Under the pieces are notes generated by a model that was not told the origin of the DNA, made no database searches, and worked only from the letters and a program-made list of their open reading frames with translations. Made by a program: the position numbers and the translations under genes. DNA of 64,000 bases from Siphonodentalium dalli (Eukaryota > Mollusca > Scaphopoda > Gadilida > Siphonodentaliidae): contig CP136065.1 in assembly GCA_032622095.1 (NCBI GenBank), forward strand, positions 111,271,195 through 111,335,194, given 5' to 3'. This document shows positions 10,977 to 23,063 of the stretch, in pieces (within the stretch, counting starts at the first letter, position 1; every line of letters starts with the position of its first letter).

Positions 10977-13900
10977 ATGGCTCACAAAATCGTACAATGG
11001 AATGTTCGAGGTTTTAATAATAATCACTCAGAAGTAGCCTTATTGACTCAAGAGTTCAACCCAGCAGTTATTTGTCTTCAGGAAACACACCTGAAACAAA
11101 CCGACTCTATATCCCTCAAAAATTATCAGATATACTCAAAATATGGTCCAGTTGGAACAGATGGTAGGGCCACAGGTGGCTCAAGTATCTTAGTGAAAAA
11201 TACTATCATTCATAGCACTGTACAACTCAATACAAATATCCAAGCAGTTGCTTTAAGAATTACACTATCCAAAACTATTACAGTTTGTTCAGTTTATATA
11301 CCTCCAAAGTCATATCCTACAGAACAAGATTTTATAAACCTCACATCCCAACTTCCTTCACCATATATTTTACTAGGAGATTTCAATGCGCATAACTCAC
11401 TTTGGGATGACTCTTGTATCCATACAGATACACAAGGTAATATTGTTGAAAAAAAATTAGGCCATCAACAGCTATGCATTTTTAATGACGGAAATCCAAC
11501 CTTCATACATTCAGGAAACGGATCATACACTGCCATAGACCTTACCCTATCTCAAGGTGAGATCTTCGCAGATTTTGACTGGAATATCTGCAGCGATCTA
11601 CACAGTAGTGATCACTTTCCTATTATCATTGAAAGTAAGCAACCAGAACACGACCCTCACCAATATTGGAAATTTTATAAAGCAGATTGGACACTATTCC
11701 AACAAAGATGTGAAGAAAGAATTATCTCTGATGCCTTCGCAGATACAGTCAATCAGATTGCTACTTTCAATGATATACTTACTAGTATTGCTGAAGAAAC
11801 AATACCAAAATCCTCGACAAATTCATTTAAACGTAAGCCATGGTTTGATGAGGATATTAAACAATCCATTCATCACAGAAAGAGAGCAGAACGACAATAC
11901 CTTCGTTTTCCCTGTCTGTCAAATTTAAATAATATGAGACAGTGTCGAGCTGTCACCAAACGTCTCATCTGTAACAAGAAAACATCATGGCGTAAATTCG
12001 TCAATAGTATAAATCACAAAACTCCCACGAGAAAAGTTTGGCAGATGATAAATAAAATTCGTGGACAAAACGCAAGACAAGGAGTTAAACATCTCCTAGA
12101 GGAAACTACTTCATTCACCGATATTCCAGAAATAGCTAACAAATTGGGTGCTACCATGGGCAAAAACTCTTCAGCAAATAATTACACAGCTGATTTTAAA
12201 CGACATAAGAAAACGGCGGAAAAAACAAAATTGAATTTTAGGTCTACAAATGCTGAAGATTACAATAAACCGTTTTCATTGATAGAATTGGAAGATTCAC
12301 TATCACAATCGCATGATACTGTGGCAGGCCCGGATGACATCCCCTATCAATTATTGAAACATTTACCAACTGCTTCCAAATCTGCCCTGTTTAAGATTTT
12401 TAACACGATCTGGGAATCTGGAAATTTCCCAACCATTTGAAAACAAGCTAATGTTATACCGATTCCAAAAGCAGGAAAAGATCATACAAATCCTACGAAT
12501 TATCGACCCATTGCTCTTACAAGTTGTGTTTGTAAGACAATGGAACGGGTGGTGAATAATCGACTGGTCTGGTTTTTAGAAACAAATAATTTTATTTCAA
12601 ACTTGCAATGTGGTTTTAGAAAGCATAGAAGCACACTTGACCACCTTGTGCGCCTAGAAACATATATACGTGAAGCTTTCATAAAACAACAACATGCAGT
12701 CGCAGTGTTTTTCGACTTAGAAAAAGCATATGACAACACTTGGAAGTATGGAATTTTGAAAGACCTATCTGATATGGGTCTTAGGGGCAGACTGCCTGTT
12801 TTTATTCTCAATTTCTTGAAGGATAACACCTTCAAAGTGAAAGTTGGAACTACACTATCCGATCCTTTTATCCAAGAGATGGGGGTTCCGCAGGGAAGTA
12901 TACTCTCTGTAACCCTTTTAGTATCAAGATCAACAGTATGGTTAAAACACTCCCAAAGGATGTTCTAGGATCACTATGTAGATGATTTTGTAATATGCTA
13001 TAGCAGCAAGCATATGGCAACTATAGAAAGACAACTACAGCTATGCCTTAACAAACTTACTGATTGGTCAAAAAGAAATGGTTTTAAATTTTCAATATCC
13101 AAAACAAAGTGTGTGCACTTTTGTAGGAAACGTATACAACATGACCATCCTGTTTTAAATCTTGATAAGGACCAACTTGTCGTTGTTGATGAAACAAAAT
13201 TTCTGGGTCTCATTTTTGACCGGAGACTTACATTTCGGTCACACATTGAGGATCTGAAGACTCGTTGTCTCAGAACTCTCAATTTGTCGAAAGTTTTATC
13301 TAACAATTCATGGGGTTCTGACTTCACTGTTCTGATACATTTATATAGATCACTCATACGTTCAAAACTTGACTACGGGTCAATAGTGTATGAAATCATA
13401 CCTAAAAAAACTGGATACTATCCATCATCAAGTTCTTCGTTTGTGTCTTGGGGCTTTTCGTACTTCTCCTGTAGAGAGTTTATACATGGAAGCAAATGAA
13501 CCATCATTACATGATCGTCGTGTGAAGCTTAGTCTTCAATATACTGCTCAGCTAGCAGCCAATAAATCTAACCCAGCATATGATTGTGCATTCAAACCAT
13601 GCTTTGTCTCCCAATTCAAAAAACGACCAACAATTGCTCAACCATTTGGCGTACGAATGGAAGAACACATACAAAATATAGGTATCGATTTTATACATGT
13701 AGCTCAATACAAATTACCAAGAGCACCTCCGTGGCTCTCAAAACGACCCGTAGTTCATTCCTAATTACTTAGTTTGAAGAAAAAGTAAACAAGTCCCATC
13801 ATATACCAACAACATTTTAGTGAATTCCGGGATAGTCATCAAGACTATTCTTACGTTTATACTGATGGTTCTAAGGAAGCTGAAAAGGTATCTGCTGCTG

Positions 13901-14641
13901 TCATTTGTGAAAATGACTGTATACAATCCCGTCTTCCTGACCACACATCCATATTTAGTGCTGAAGCTATTGCTCTTTTAAAAGCACTTGAATATATTCA
14001 TAAACACGATAAAAGGAAATCAATAATTTGTTCAGACTCCCTTTCTTGTCTTTTGGCTATGCAGAATCATCGGATTGATCATCCAATTATACATAAAGTT
14101 ACTGAGAAATACAATATTATGTCAAAACATAGATTCGACGTTTTATTCTACTGGATACCTAGCCATATGGGTATCTCGGGAAACGAAAAGGTGGACAAGG
14201 CAGCTAAACAGGCCTTGACTTTCCCTATAGAAAATATGAACTTACCACATCGTGATTTAAAACCACAAATTCGTAATTATATACACTCAAAATGGCAAGA
14301 AAGGTGAGACTCACTCCCATCAAATAAATTAAGAGATATCATCTCAACAGTTAATACAAATCATAACCAGATCTCCCCTCGTCATAATGACGTTATAATA
14401 ACAAGACTTAGAATTGGACATACTCGTCTGACTCATAATTATCTTATTCTGAAGGAGACTCCTCATGTATGTACATGCAGCGGAAACCCCCTTTTAACAG
14501 TCAAACATATTTTAATTGAATGTACTGAAAATACTCCAATACGAGCCAGGTACTTACATGCTACAAGCATGCAGGATCTTTTAAAAAGACCCAAATGTGT
14601 TTTTAATTTTTTATCTGCCATTGATGTCTCACACCTACTGT
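10977..14641 (+). pseudogene. LINE ORF2: endonuclease-reverse transcriptase-RNase H polyprotein
   Basis: Nicks target DNA and copies the element RNA at the break. The APE-type endonuclease is at residues 1-220: QWNVRG, the catalytic glutamate in CLQETH, LLGDFNAHN, and SDHFPI. The RT follows (about 12450-13400): NYRPIALTS, FFDLEKAYD, GVPQGSILS and the YVDD active site near 12976. RNase H is at 13852-14220: YTDGS, SAEAIAL, CSDSLS and WIPSHMGISGNEKVD. The C-terminal zinc-like CxC...HxxxxC lies near 14470-14520. Breaks: TGA at 12438 and 14305 (both at expected Trp positions), frameshifts near 12917, 12975 and 13395, and stops in the linker at 13762 and shortly after. The domain order and complete set of catalytic residues suggest a fairly recent insertion. 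Confidence 0.93.
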
Positions 14642-15177
14642 AATAATCAATCAATATTTACAAGTTTTAGATCTGTTCATTGTAATTACAATGAAATACA
14701 AACTTGTTGACTTCAAATTCATTGTTTTATTTCAGCACCTATCAAATATATTCATTGAATATTCGCTGTATGTTTATAGTCTGGCATGCATGTCATGCAA
14801 GTTCTTATTCTGAACCAAAAATAAATAAATTGTGATATACATAATATTTTCTATTATGGAAGATAGTCTCAATAATGAACTACAAATCAGTATTTTAAAT
14901 ATAAATATATTTTGCAAAACAGTATTACTATCTATTCTTGATATTTTGTTTTATATGTGTTTACACTATGGTCAGTATCTTAATGTTTCTGATCCCAATC
15001 GAGCACCCCCACTCTGATTTGGGTGTTTTTAAATTGTATATATTTTGTTTCATTTTAGTCTAATTCACTTTCATTTCTATTCACAGTTGCTTCACTCGAT
15101 TTTGATAATCTGTTTCTTCTCGTCGTGATATGGCTTTTTTGCTAAAACGACGTTAAACCCCAATCAATCAATCAATC

Positions 15178-15188
15178 AGGAAATTATC
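15178..15188. repeat. Target-site duplication of the LINE (right)
   Basis: Exact second copy of AGGAAATTATC (8984-8994), directly after the ATCA-repeat tail of the retrotransposon. Confidence 0.88.
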
Positions 15189-15344
15189 GTAATGTTCACG
15201 AACATAGAACGTACCCGGAAGTAAAATTACCAAGTTTGAAAAATGCAAGAGTAATTTCAACTGATTACTGTCGAAATCCGATAAAATATTAGAACAAGGC
15301 TATAATATTTTATAAAGTACTGACTTATATGGATAACTTAATCA

Positions 15345-15626
15345 TTGCGCTTAAGCGAATATTAAGCTTAAGCGCATTTGATTGTGCAACTAAGCGCAAT
15401 TCATGGTTATATGAAGCCATTTTGATAAAAATAATTTAGGCTAGCTCCCTTCCCATCCGAACCAATGGCAACAATAGGTAATATGTCAATAGGTGAAGGG
15501 TGAGTTATGGATAAACCTATATATTCACCAAGGGTGTTTAGTTACATATAACCAAGCGCAATGATTATGCTTAAGAGTAATTAATTGCACTTAAGCGCAA
15601 ACAATTGCGCTTAAGCTCAATTCAAT
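15345..15626. mobile_element. Foldback MITE with repeated GCGCTTAAG motif
   Basis: Both ends carry several copies of GCGCTTAAG or its variants (ATTGCGCTTAAGCG at the left, CAATTGCGCTTAAGCTCAAT at the right), and the arms are inverted to each other out to GGTTATAT near the centre. The centre is unique and noncoding. No clear target-site duplication. Confidence 0.65.
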
Positions 15627-15629
15627 ATT

Positions 15630-16125
15630 AAATGTGAATTTGGCCTCCCATAGTAAACTACATACAGCTCTTCGTATTCAGATAGGTTAAATTCACTGTC
15701 TTCTGGGTCTGTACCCATGGTATGAGGATGCATAGGTTAAATAGTGGTTGGAACTCAACTTACACTGTAAATACAATTAGTCACGTTGGATTTTCTAAAC
15801 TCAATTTATATACTGAGTTAATAATTTAGCAGAAAATGGTATGGCGATAATAAAATACAGATAATACAAGTGATGAAGTATTAATCCATTGGACATGCTC
15901 GGATATTAACATCGTCATTTTGTTGTATTTATAAATTTATTTTATTGTGCATGTAAAGGGTTATTAAATGCTAGCATGTTCGCTATAAGAATGTCAGAAA
16001 CGAATGAAGAGGGAATGGAATGGCTATATTTATTGTCAAACTTGATCATGATCTATCATTATTGTGGCCAATGTTGGGATTAGGGGAAAGAACAATATTG
16101 TTCTTAATTTTCTTAATTAAAGCTC
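15630..16125 (-). repeat. His-Me repeat unit, truncated (left-most)
   Basis: Reverse complement of the array unit seen in full at 60.7-63.4 kb. It holds the first ~25 codons of the endonuclease-like frame (15638-15717, starting MGTDPEDSEF), the upstream unit sequence to about 16010, and a stretch near 16040-16120 matching the region after the endonuclease frame. It is interrupted on the right by the LINE fragment. Confidence 0.6.
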
Positions 16126-17660
16126 AAACCTTTGATGTAAACAGTAGTTATTCCATATAATTCAATACAATAATGTTACAAAATGTGAATCATGAATATG
16201 GGTTTATGGAGGGGATCCGACATCAAGCATAAAGCTTATGGGGGTCGTTTCCGATTACGTGTGAATAGGCCCACACTGTGAAAAGGATAACATAATAATA
16301 TAGGTCGTTAAGTTCATACTAATTTTAGAAGATCGTTGTTGGTATATATGTTACTTAGCTACTCACAGTGTGGGCTGGATCGATAGATATATCAAAATGA
16401 GATTTTTTTTCTTATGGAATAATAGAAAGAAATTGATTGAAAATAGATTTAGTATAGCGGAACGAAGTACAGATCGGTATAGATAAGAGTGTGAGGTGAC
16501 ATATCAAACGTTTGTGAGTCTGATATGCAGTATAGGGAGGGGATGTGGGGGGTGTAAATGATAAGCTATTGCTTTTAATTTCTGCACTAATTTTGTGTTC
16601 TGACCTAGCATGTTTGCGTCCGAGCCGTCACCACTATCGATTGGATTTGTACGAATATATAATAGCATCAACATTAATATTTATATTTCTCACGCGATTT
16701 TTGACGATATGCGTCGATTTGATAACTGTTAGATGATAGATACATGCGTGGTTCAAGCGGAAGTCCTTGGTTTGTGGTCAAGAATTATTTTAATCTTTTT
16801 GTACGAATAATGTACTTCTGAACTTCTCGGAAAATCGTTGTTATCTTCCTGAGACAGTTCATTAGAACCATGTAGAAGTATATTGGTGGTAATGTTACAT
16901 ATATCGTTCATATATAACAGTCGCTGTGCATTGTATGATTGGCATTCAATTAAATAATGTTCTGTGTCCTCTACTTCACCACAGGTACACATGGGTTGGT
17001 CGGCAATGAAGTTAGAATATTTGTGGTAATTCAGATTGCTACAATTTAATCTGAGGCGGGCATGCAAAATTTGCGCTTCACGCGTGTTAGCGTGGTATAA
17101 CCATTTAGAGGTCATCTGTCGTTTTGGTTCCAGAGAATTTGAGAAAGTTGCCAGTGAGTCCATGGCAACCTTGTTCGTGTCTAGGTTGTTCCACAAAATT
17201 GTTGTTGATGGGAGAAACGATTTTTTGTAATAGTCATAGTCAAAACTAGGGACCATAAGCTTGCTAGACTGTCTAGTTCCACGTTGTGATATCTGCCCGT
17301 GAGTAGGAGAAACTAGGTTTCTGAGATAGACAGGTGATTGACCTTTCACCATTTTATAAAATAATTTTAGTTTATGTTTTTTCCGTCGTGATTTAAGGGT
17401 TTCCCAACTTGTTTCTCTAAGAAGAGATACATTACTGACAGACCTAGTCGCGCCTGTCACAATACGAGCTGCCTCGTATTGTATATCTTCGATGTTGTCA
17501 GATTCTTGCTGGCTACAACCATCCCAAACAACACAAGAATATTCGAGGATTGACCTTATCATTGTAAAATAACATTTTTCTAGAGCTGCTCTGTCGAGAT
17601 AGAATCGATATTTTCTCAAGAGTGAAATGCGTTTCCATGCGGTTTTCATCACTTGTTCAA
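16125..17660 (-). mobile_element. 5'-truncated LINE fragment inserted in a His-Me repeat unit
   Basis: The minus-strand open frame at 16753-17652 is the C-terminal end of a reverse-transcriptase protein, followed by a ~600-bp 3' region with no coding capacity. Array-unit sequence stops near 16125 and resumes near 17660 (TTTAGAGTATAC...), so the fragment was inserted into a unit. Boundaries are approximate; no target-site duplication was identified. Confidence 0.65.
16753..17652 (-). pseudogene. LINE reverse transcriptase C-terminal fragment (299 codons)
   Basis: Begins inside the RT thumb: LRKYRFYLDRAALEKCYF, then ILEYSCVVWDG and QYEAARIVTGATR, the usual LINE run after the palm domain. Further on is LWNNLD, then LHARLRLNCSNLNYH and a zinc-like CTCGEVEDTEHYLIEC near residues 220-235. 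No endonuclease, no YxDD motif and no RNase H are present, so it is a 5'-truncated copy. The combination resembles CR1/L2-like or other molluscan LINE C-termini and differs from the LINE at 8995-15177. The frame is open for 299 codons, unusual for a dead fragment and suggesting modest age. Confidence 0.8.
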
Positions 17661-17935
17661 ACCTTTAGAGTATACAGCCCTCGTCCTGTCCATGACCATC
17701 AGCTCTTCATTCTACAACATACACTTCGTCTTGTCTTTCCAGAACATTGGTCTGCAGCTTTTGGTTTCGAATTGTTATATTTATGACCCAATATTGGCAC
17801 ATTTGTGGCCCTTGCCATATGGTGCAACCTCCAACCCGCATCAACCAGGGTGGGTTATACAGAATGTAAGACACATACAGCTCCTCTTCTCAAGCTAGCG
17901 TAAATTCACTGACTAATGGGTATATCTATACCCAT
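17660..17935 (-). pseudogene. His-Me endonuclease-like pseudogene L1
   Basis: Degenerate copy in the left array. The start is at 17935 (ATGGGTATAG), followed by the EEELY-like segment, the PPWL segment, C-IWQGP at about 17825, and a break before the His-Me core. Remnants of the C-terminal RRK..H..V region lie at 17660-17730. Too many breaks to encode a protein. Confidence 0.6.
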
Positions 17936-18639
17936 GGTATGGGGATGCATAGGTCAAAGAGTGTTTGTTACTCAATTTACAATGGAAATATAATATTTCA
18001 CATCACACACACCTCCACTACCCTGGAAATGGGTATAATTGACACCATGGCTGTGTTGTCAAAGCATACAGTTGGTAAAAAGAGTTATTGGTTATTCTCA
18101 AAATCCACCTTTTGATTGCAGACCTACACTTCAGGTATGATGACCAGCATTGAGATATGATAATCATTGACTGAAACATTTAAACAAAGACCAACAGCTG
18201 TAGGGTAGAAAATTGAACATATCGAAATACCTTTGTGTTATGGATGTACATCTGCAATATTATAACATATAGTAGTGGGAGTAGACGCTAGTACTAATTA
18301 AAGAGAAAATATCTATTTGCCATAATATGGTTCCTGATTAACTATCATTATTAAAAACTGCCATGTACTCATGTGTGAGATTTAAATAGTTGTTGATGGT
18401 TGATTTTAGAACCATTTTACATTAAACTTAGAACGTAAAGTAAGTATTCCTGATATTTCTAATTCGATTTTATTTTACAAGATATGTATCGAATTTCTTT
18501 TTGCTATTATTGTGATGACTTACTCTTAACCCAATTTAATTGAAATACTTTAAAGTACACGTTTTTGAAAGGTGCAGTTTATGTATACATGGATCATGAC
18601 ACCGTGGCTGTGCTGTTAAAGCCTTAAGTTGATAAACAG
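17936..18639 (-). repeat. His-Me repeat unit, noncoding portion
   Basis: Reverse-complement unit sequence: the GGTGGAGGTGTG/TTTACCAGGGTGG-type block near 18010-18040, then blocks matching the 5' part of other units. It contains no gene. Confidence 0.6.
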
Positions 18640-18962
18640 GCATTTCGTATTTTATTGGTTCCAGGTTCATATAACTAGAGGTGCCCTGGGAAATCACTAA
18701 GTTGTTGGTGGAAAAGATGGCAGACATCCGTCATCAAGGTTTTAGTCCCCCATCATAAACATGTAAACTAGTCGATGACCATAGAGCTGCAGACTATGGT
18801 GTCGGATTGTTCTATTTAGCACCCCATATCGGTTCTTTTGTGGCCCTTGCCATATGGTGCAATTACCAACCCGATTCAACCAATATGAGTAATAAAGCAA
18901 GGTAAGCCAGATACAGCTCCTCTTTTCCAGATAGTTTAAATTCACTCTGAATATGTACCCAT
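18640..18962 (-). pseudogene. His-Me endonuclease-like pseudogene L2
   Basis: Open from 18945 to 18742: WLNRVGNCTIWQGPQKNRYG, then VHRL(or GHRL)VYMFMM, and the DVCHLCHQ-type core near 18700-18735. The C-terminus is replaced by a junction to the GTTTATCAAC block (about 18615-18640). The same junction occurs in R8 (61.86 kb), which shows these two copies share a history. Internal frameshift after MMGD. Confidence 0.68.
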
Positions 18963-20369
18963 GATGTTGGGGATGCGTATTTCAAATAGTGGTTGGTGCT
19001 CAATTTACAATGGAAATATAATTAGAAGTTCTAAACTCCCTTTCTATACTGAATGGATAAATTAGCAGACTATTATATGATGATAATATAATTCAGATAA
19101 TACAAGTACTGAAGTATTAATTCGTGGGAAATGTTCAGATAATAAGTTCAACATGGTTATTTTGTTGAACTTATAAATTCATTTATTTAGTATGGAAAGG
19201 GCTAAATGCTGGCATGTTTGTTAAATGAATGTCAGAAACAAATGAAGGGAGGGAATGCCTATATATGTATCGTCTATCAATTCACAAACAGTTGATAAAC
19301 ATATATATGTAACAATAGAGTTATTGGTTATTTTAAAAATAATTTCGATTGCAAAGATCTACACTTGAGATGTGATGACCAACATTGAGATCTAATAATC
19401 ATTAATTGAAATATTTAAACAAGGAGTTAAAAAATTTAACACATCTGAATGCCCTTGTGTTACTGATGTCCATCGACACAATCTGACAACACACAATAGA
19501 TGGAGAGAGGGAATAGATGCTATTGCTAATTTAAGAAGAATATTAAATACTGCCATGTACTCATGTATGGGATTTAAGTAGTTTTTGATGGTTGCTTTTA
19601 GTACCATTTTACATTAAACTTGGAACTTAAAGTAGGTATTCCTGATAATTCCAGATGGCTTTTGTTTTACAAAATATGTATGGAATCTCTTTTTTGCTAT
19701 TATGGTGTTGAAGTATTTGAAACTATTAACCCAATAATATTGGAACTGTTGTAAAATATAAGGTTTTGAAAGGTTTTTGTACATGTGTCATGAACTGATT
19801 AATCAAAAATGAGTTGGCAACCAGCCTGACATTTAATATTTGTTTTTATTGGACTGGAATATAAACTGCTTTTTACAAAATATGATTGGAATTTCGTTTT
19901 GCTATTATTGTGATGAAGTGTTTGAAGCAATTAATCCAATTTAATTGGAACTACTGTACAATATAAGTTTTTGACATTTTTATATACATGGATCATGAAC
20001 TGATTAATAAAAAATGAGTTGGCGACCAACATGACATTTAATATTTGTTTTTATTGGACTGGAATATAAACTGCTTTATTGTTCACTGTAACATGGGAGT
20101 CTGGTATTATATCGTACAATTAAAATATTAACTAAACATTATGACACAAACGAAACTCCCTCAAGATGATTGGATTATGAGAAATTATTGATTCGACACA
20201 TTCGACATTGAAACACCTATTTGCCAAGCGGGCAAGCTTCTTTGAGATTATGAATTACGGCGCTTTAACTTATGTGACACACATGTGTATGAAGAGCAGG
20301 CCATTTTCCAACGTGGTCACCAGTCCAATGTCCAGTTAGAATGTTGATGCCTAAACTGATTTAGAGTAT
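18963..20369 (-). repeat. His-Me repeat unit, noncoding portion with 3' internal duplication
   Basis: Unit sequence in reverse. A block of ~150 bp near 19750-19850 is directly repeated at 19960-20070 (both include ATGAGTTGGC and TTTTTATTGGACTGGAATAT). The equivalent duplication is present near 59690 and 59890 in the opposite array, so it predates the inverted duplication. No gene. Confidence 0.62.
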
Positions 20370-20724
20370 ACAATCCTCATACTGTCCAAGACCCCCACAG
20401 TGCTTCCTTTTACGAGACATTTTCTCTTTTACTGGTTCGAGATGCCCAGAGAGCAAATAATGTTTTGGTGGTACAGATGGCTGATATCCATGCCATCAAG
20501 CTTAAGAGTCCCCCGTGACTAAAATATAAACTAGTCGGTGAACATACGTCTGCAGCTTATGGTGTCGAATTATCGTATGTTTGACCCAATATCAGTTATT
20601 TTGTGGCCCTTGCCATATGGTGCTATATCCAACCCGCTTCACCAATGTGGGTAATGCAACATACAAGCCACATACAGCTCATCTTCTCCAGCTTGAATTC
20701 TCTGTATGCTGGATATATACCCAT
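20370..20724 (-). pseudogene. His-Me endonuclease-like pseudogene L3
   Basis: Reverse copy from start 20724 to about 20370. The core reads as DISHL-type sequence near 20490-20500, followed by LPGHL-like and a C-terminal K-H-C-G-G...Y-E-D-C-I-like remnant near 20390. Shares with R7 a variant immediately before the core (ACGGGGGACTCTTAAGCTTG). Frame is broken several times. Confidence 0.62.
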
Positions 20725-21476
20725 GATGATGATGCATAGGTAAACTAGTGGTTGGTACTTAATTTATATTAAGGATTTATAATTAGTTATGTTGGAAGTT
20801 CTAAACTCCATTTCAATACTGAGGTATCGGTATGACGATATATATATATAATACAGATAATACAAGTTAGTACTGAAGCATTCATTCATGGGAAATTTTC
20901 CGATACTAAGTTCAACGTGGTTATTTTGTTGAACTTATAAATGTATTGATGTGGCGAGGAAAGGGTTAAATGCTGGTAGTTTTGTTAAATGAATGTCAGA
21001 AACAAATAAGTGGAGGGAATGCAACATGGTGTTGGAATAAAGTAGTTATAGAAGTATGAACTGTACATTCATTCCTTAATCTTTCATCCAGTACACACAC
21101 CACCACCCTGGTAAAATGGGACATCGCATGGAGGAATGGGTTTAAACGACATCGTGGCTGTGTTGTCAAAGCATAAAGTTGATAAACAGATATTTGAGAG
21201 TTATTGGCTGTTTTTTTAAATCCACATTTTAATTGCAAAGACACGTGATATGTGATGGGTCAACATTGAGATCTGATAATCATTGACTGAAATATTTCAA
21301 CAAGGTCCAATAATTGAACAGTTTAAAATGGAACACATCAGAATGCCATTGTGTTATGGGTGAATGTCTACACAATCTGACAACACATAGTAGTAGGAGA
21401 GAGGGAGTAGATGCTAGTACTAATTAACGAGATAATAAATATTTGCCATGATATCGTTCCTGATTGTCATTATTAA
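20725..21476 (-). repeat. His-Me repeat unit, noncoding portion
   Basis: Reverse unit sequence including the A+T-rich block with GTTCAACGTGGTTATTTTGTTGAAC (a short inverted repeat present in most units), the CCACCCTGGTAAAATGGG block, and the segment ending CATTATTAA where a MITE is inserted. No gene. Confidence 0.6.
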
Positions 21477-21970
21477 AGGTACGGTTGGCCTTGGCGGTGG
21501 GTATCCTGTAAAAATATTTCCACCCGTCAAAAACCGCCACAAACAGAAAGAACATCACAATGTAGACAGACTGTGTCCGTATACAAATAAGAAATATAGC
21601 ATAAACTGTAAGTTATTGTCATTTGTTTGACCATTGTTATGTAAACAAAAGCATAAAAAGTTACTTTTCTGGTGTTTGTTTATATTATGATGGTAAACAT
21701 AAAGAGCGTTCTTTGTTGGTGAATACCTGATATGGAACAAATAAAGAGCGTTTATGCAATCTTTGTGTGATTAGCCAGTAGCATTGTGCTGTCGTCTGTA
21801 ACACAATCAGGCTCTTGCTTAGGTAAAATATAGTAGGTCTTTATGATAACATGCTGTTTACGCGATAGTCATGGTATATATGAACGAAACTGTATGCATT
21901 TTAATGTTTTTCTGTTTCCGGTGATTGGAACAAATATGAATATTTTCGACAACTAAGGCCTCACGTGCCT
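21477..21970 (+). mobile_element. TTAA MITE
   Basis: Starts AGGTACGGTTGGCC after TTAA (21473-21476) and ends CACGTGCCT before TTAA (21971-21974). The empty site is seen in other units as CATTATTAAATACTGCC (for example near 26590). It has two AAAGAGCGTT motifs near 21690-21755. It is absent from the matching position of the opposite arm (about 58255), so it was inserted after the inverted duplication. Confidence 0.88.
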
Positions 21971-21974
21971 TTAA

Positions 21975-22689
21975 TACTGCCATAGGGGATTTTAGTAGTT
22001 TTTGATGGTTGCTTTTAGTACCATTTTACAGAACATAAACTAAGTATATTTAATTTCATTGATATTTTGATTATGAAAACTTTGTCATGGGACCTGTTAC
22101 TGACTCATAACTGGAAAGAGTGAGTTAATGGACAGATGCATATTTTGCCAAAATTTCCTGATATTTCAAGATGTATTTTGTTTTACAAATATGTATGGAA
22201 TTTCATTTTGCTATTATTGTGATATAATATTTGAAACTATTAACCTAATTTAATTGGAGCTATTGTAACATACAAGTTTTTGAAAAGTGAAGTTTATAAA
22301 TACATGGATCAAGAACAGATCGATCAAAAACGAGTTGGCGACCAGGCTGAAGTTTAATTTGTTTTTATTGGACTGAAGGACAAACTGCTTTATTGTTCGC
22401 TGTAATATATGGGAGTGTTCTATCATGCAATTAAAAAAATTACTCAACATTATGACACAAAAGAAACTCCCTCAATATGATTGGATTATTGTGTGATATT
22501 ATTAATTCTGCAAATTCTAGAACAAGTGGTCCAAAAACTCACTCAAAAAGTTTTGGTGCCGGTAAATACATGACAATGAAACACCTAGTTTTCATGCGGA
22601 TAACAATTTCTTTGGGATTATAGATTATGGCGCTTTATCGTATGTGACACATGTGTATGGAGAGCAGGGCATTTTCTAACGGTTCAATC
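21975..22689 (-). repeat. His-Me repeat unit, noncoding portion
   Basis: Reverse unit sequence from the GGTGTTTCATTGTCATG-like block through the GCTATTATTGTGATA block to TACTGCCAT. No gene. Confidence 0.6.
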
Positions 22690-23063
22690 GAGACCGAAAT
22701 CCATGACTATCCAAGACACCCAAAATGCTTCCTTCCACGATAGGCATTTCGTATTTTATTGGTTCCAGATTCCTATCATGAGAGATGCCCAGGGGGGGGG
22801 GGGCACAAAGTTTTTGGTGGCAAAGATGGCAGATATCCATGTCATAAAGGTTTTTGTCCTCCATCATTAACATGAACATAGAGCTGCAGATTATGGTGTC
22901 GAATTGTTATATTTAACACCCCATACCGGTTCTTTTGTGGCCCTTGCCATATGCTGCCATTTCCAACCCGCTTCAACCAAGGTGGGTAATAAAGTATGTA
23001 AGCCAGATACAGCTCCTCTTCTCCAGATAGCTTGAATTCACTGTCTGCTGGATATGTACCCAT
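22690..23063 (-). pseudogene. His-Me endonuclease-like pseudogene L4
   Basis: One of the better preserved copies. The start is at 23063; it reads GEEELYLAYILYYPPWLKRV, then IWQGPQKNRYGVLNITIRHH, LQLYVH, a short deletion, MFMLMMEDKN, then MDICHLCHQKLC. A G-run at 22793-22803 shifts the frame in the zinc loop, and HDRNLEPIKYEM follows. This half-and-half structure shows the protein's order: Cys-Trp-containing beta strand, VHRLVYML helix, His-Me core SHLCH/CHLCH, LPGHLSLE helix, and a Cys/His tail. Compared with I-PpoI-like enzymes, the His in S/C-HLCH would be the general base and the HQ/HN and HLSLE positions the metal and zinc ligands. That mapping is inference. Confidence 0.72.

Larger units (their letters stand above)
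8995..15177 (+). mobile_element. Full-length non-LTR retrotransposon (I-group, RNase H-bearing)
   Basis: A 6.18-kb insertion bracketed by an 11-bp duplication. Order: GC-richer 5' UTR (8995-9539, starting ACCCCGTGTGGGCCCGG), ORF1 (9540-10974), ORF2 (10977-14641), 3' UTR, and an (ATCA)n 3' end. An intact 5' end with a target-site duplication means it is not 5'-truncated. Both ORFs carry stops and frameshifts, so the copy is inactive. An RNase H domain after the RT and ATCA microsatellite tailing fit the I/Nimb-type clades better than Jockey or CR1; this clade call is tentative. Confidence 0.92.

Noticed and set aside
12500-13357. Minus-strand open frames opposite LINE ORF2
   Set aside because: Shadows of the reverse transcriptase frame, which carries the catalytic motifs on the plus strand.
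15160-15177. ATCA repeat as an independent microsatellite
   Set aside because: It is the 3' tail of the LINE, directly followed by the target-site duplication.
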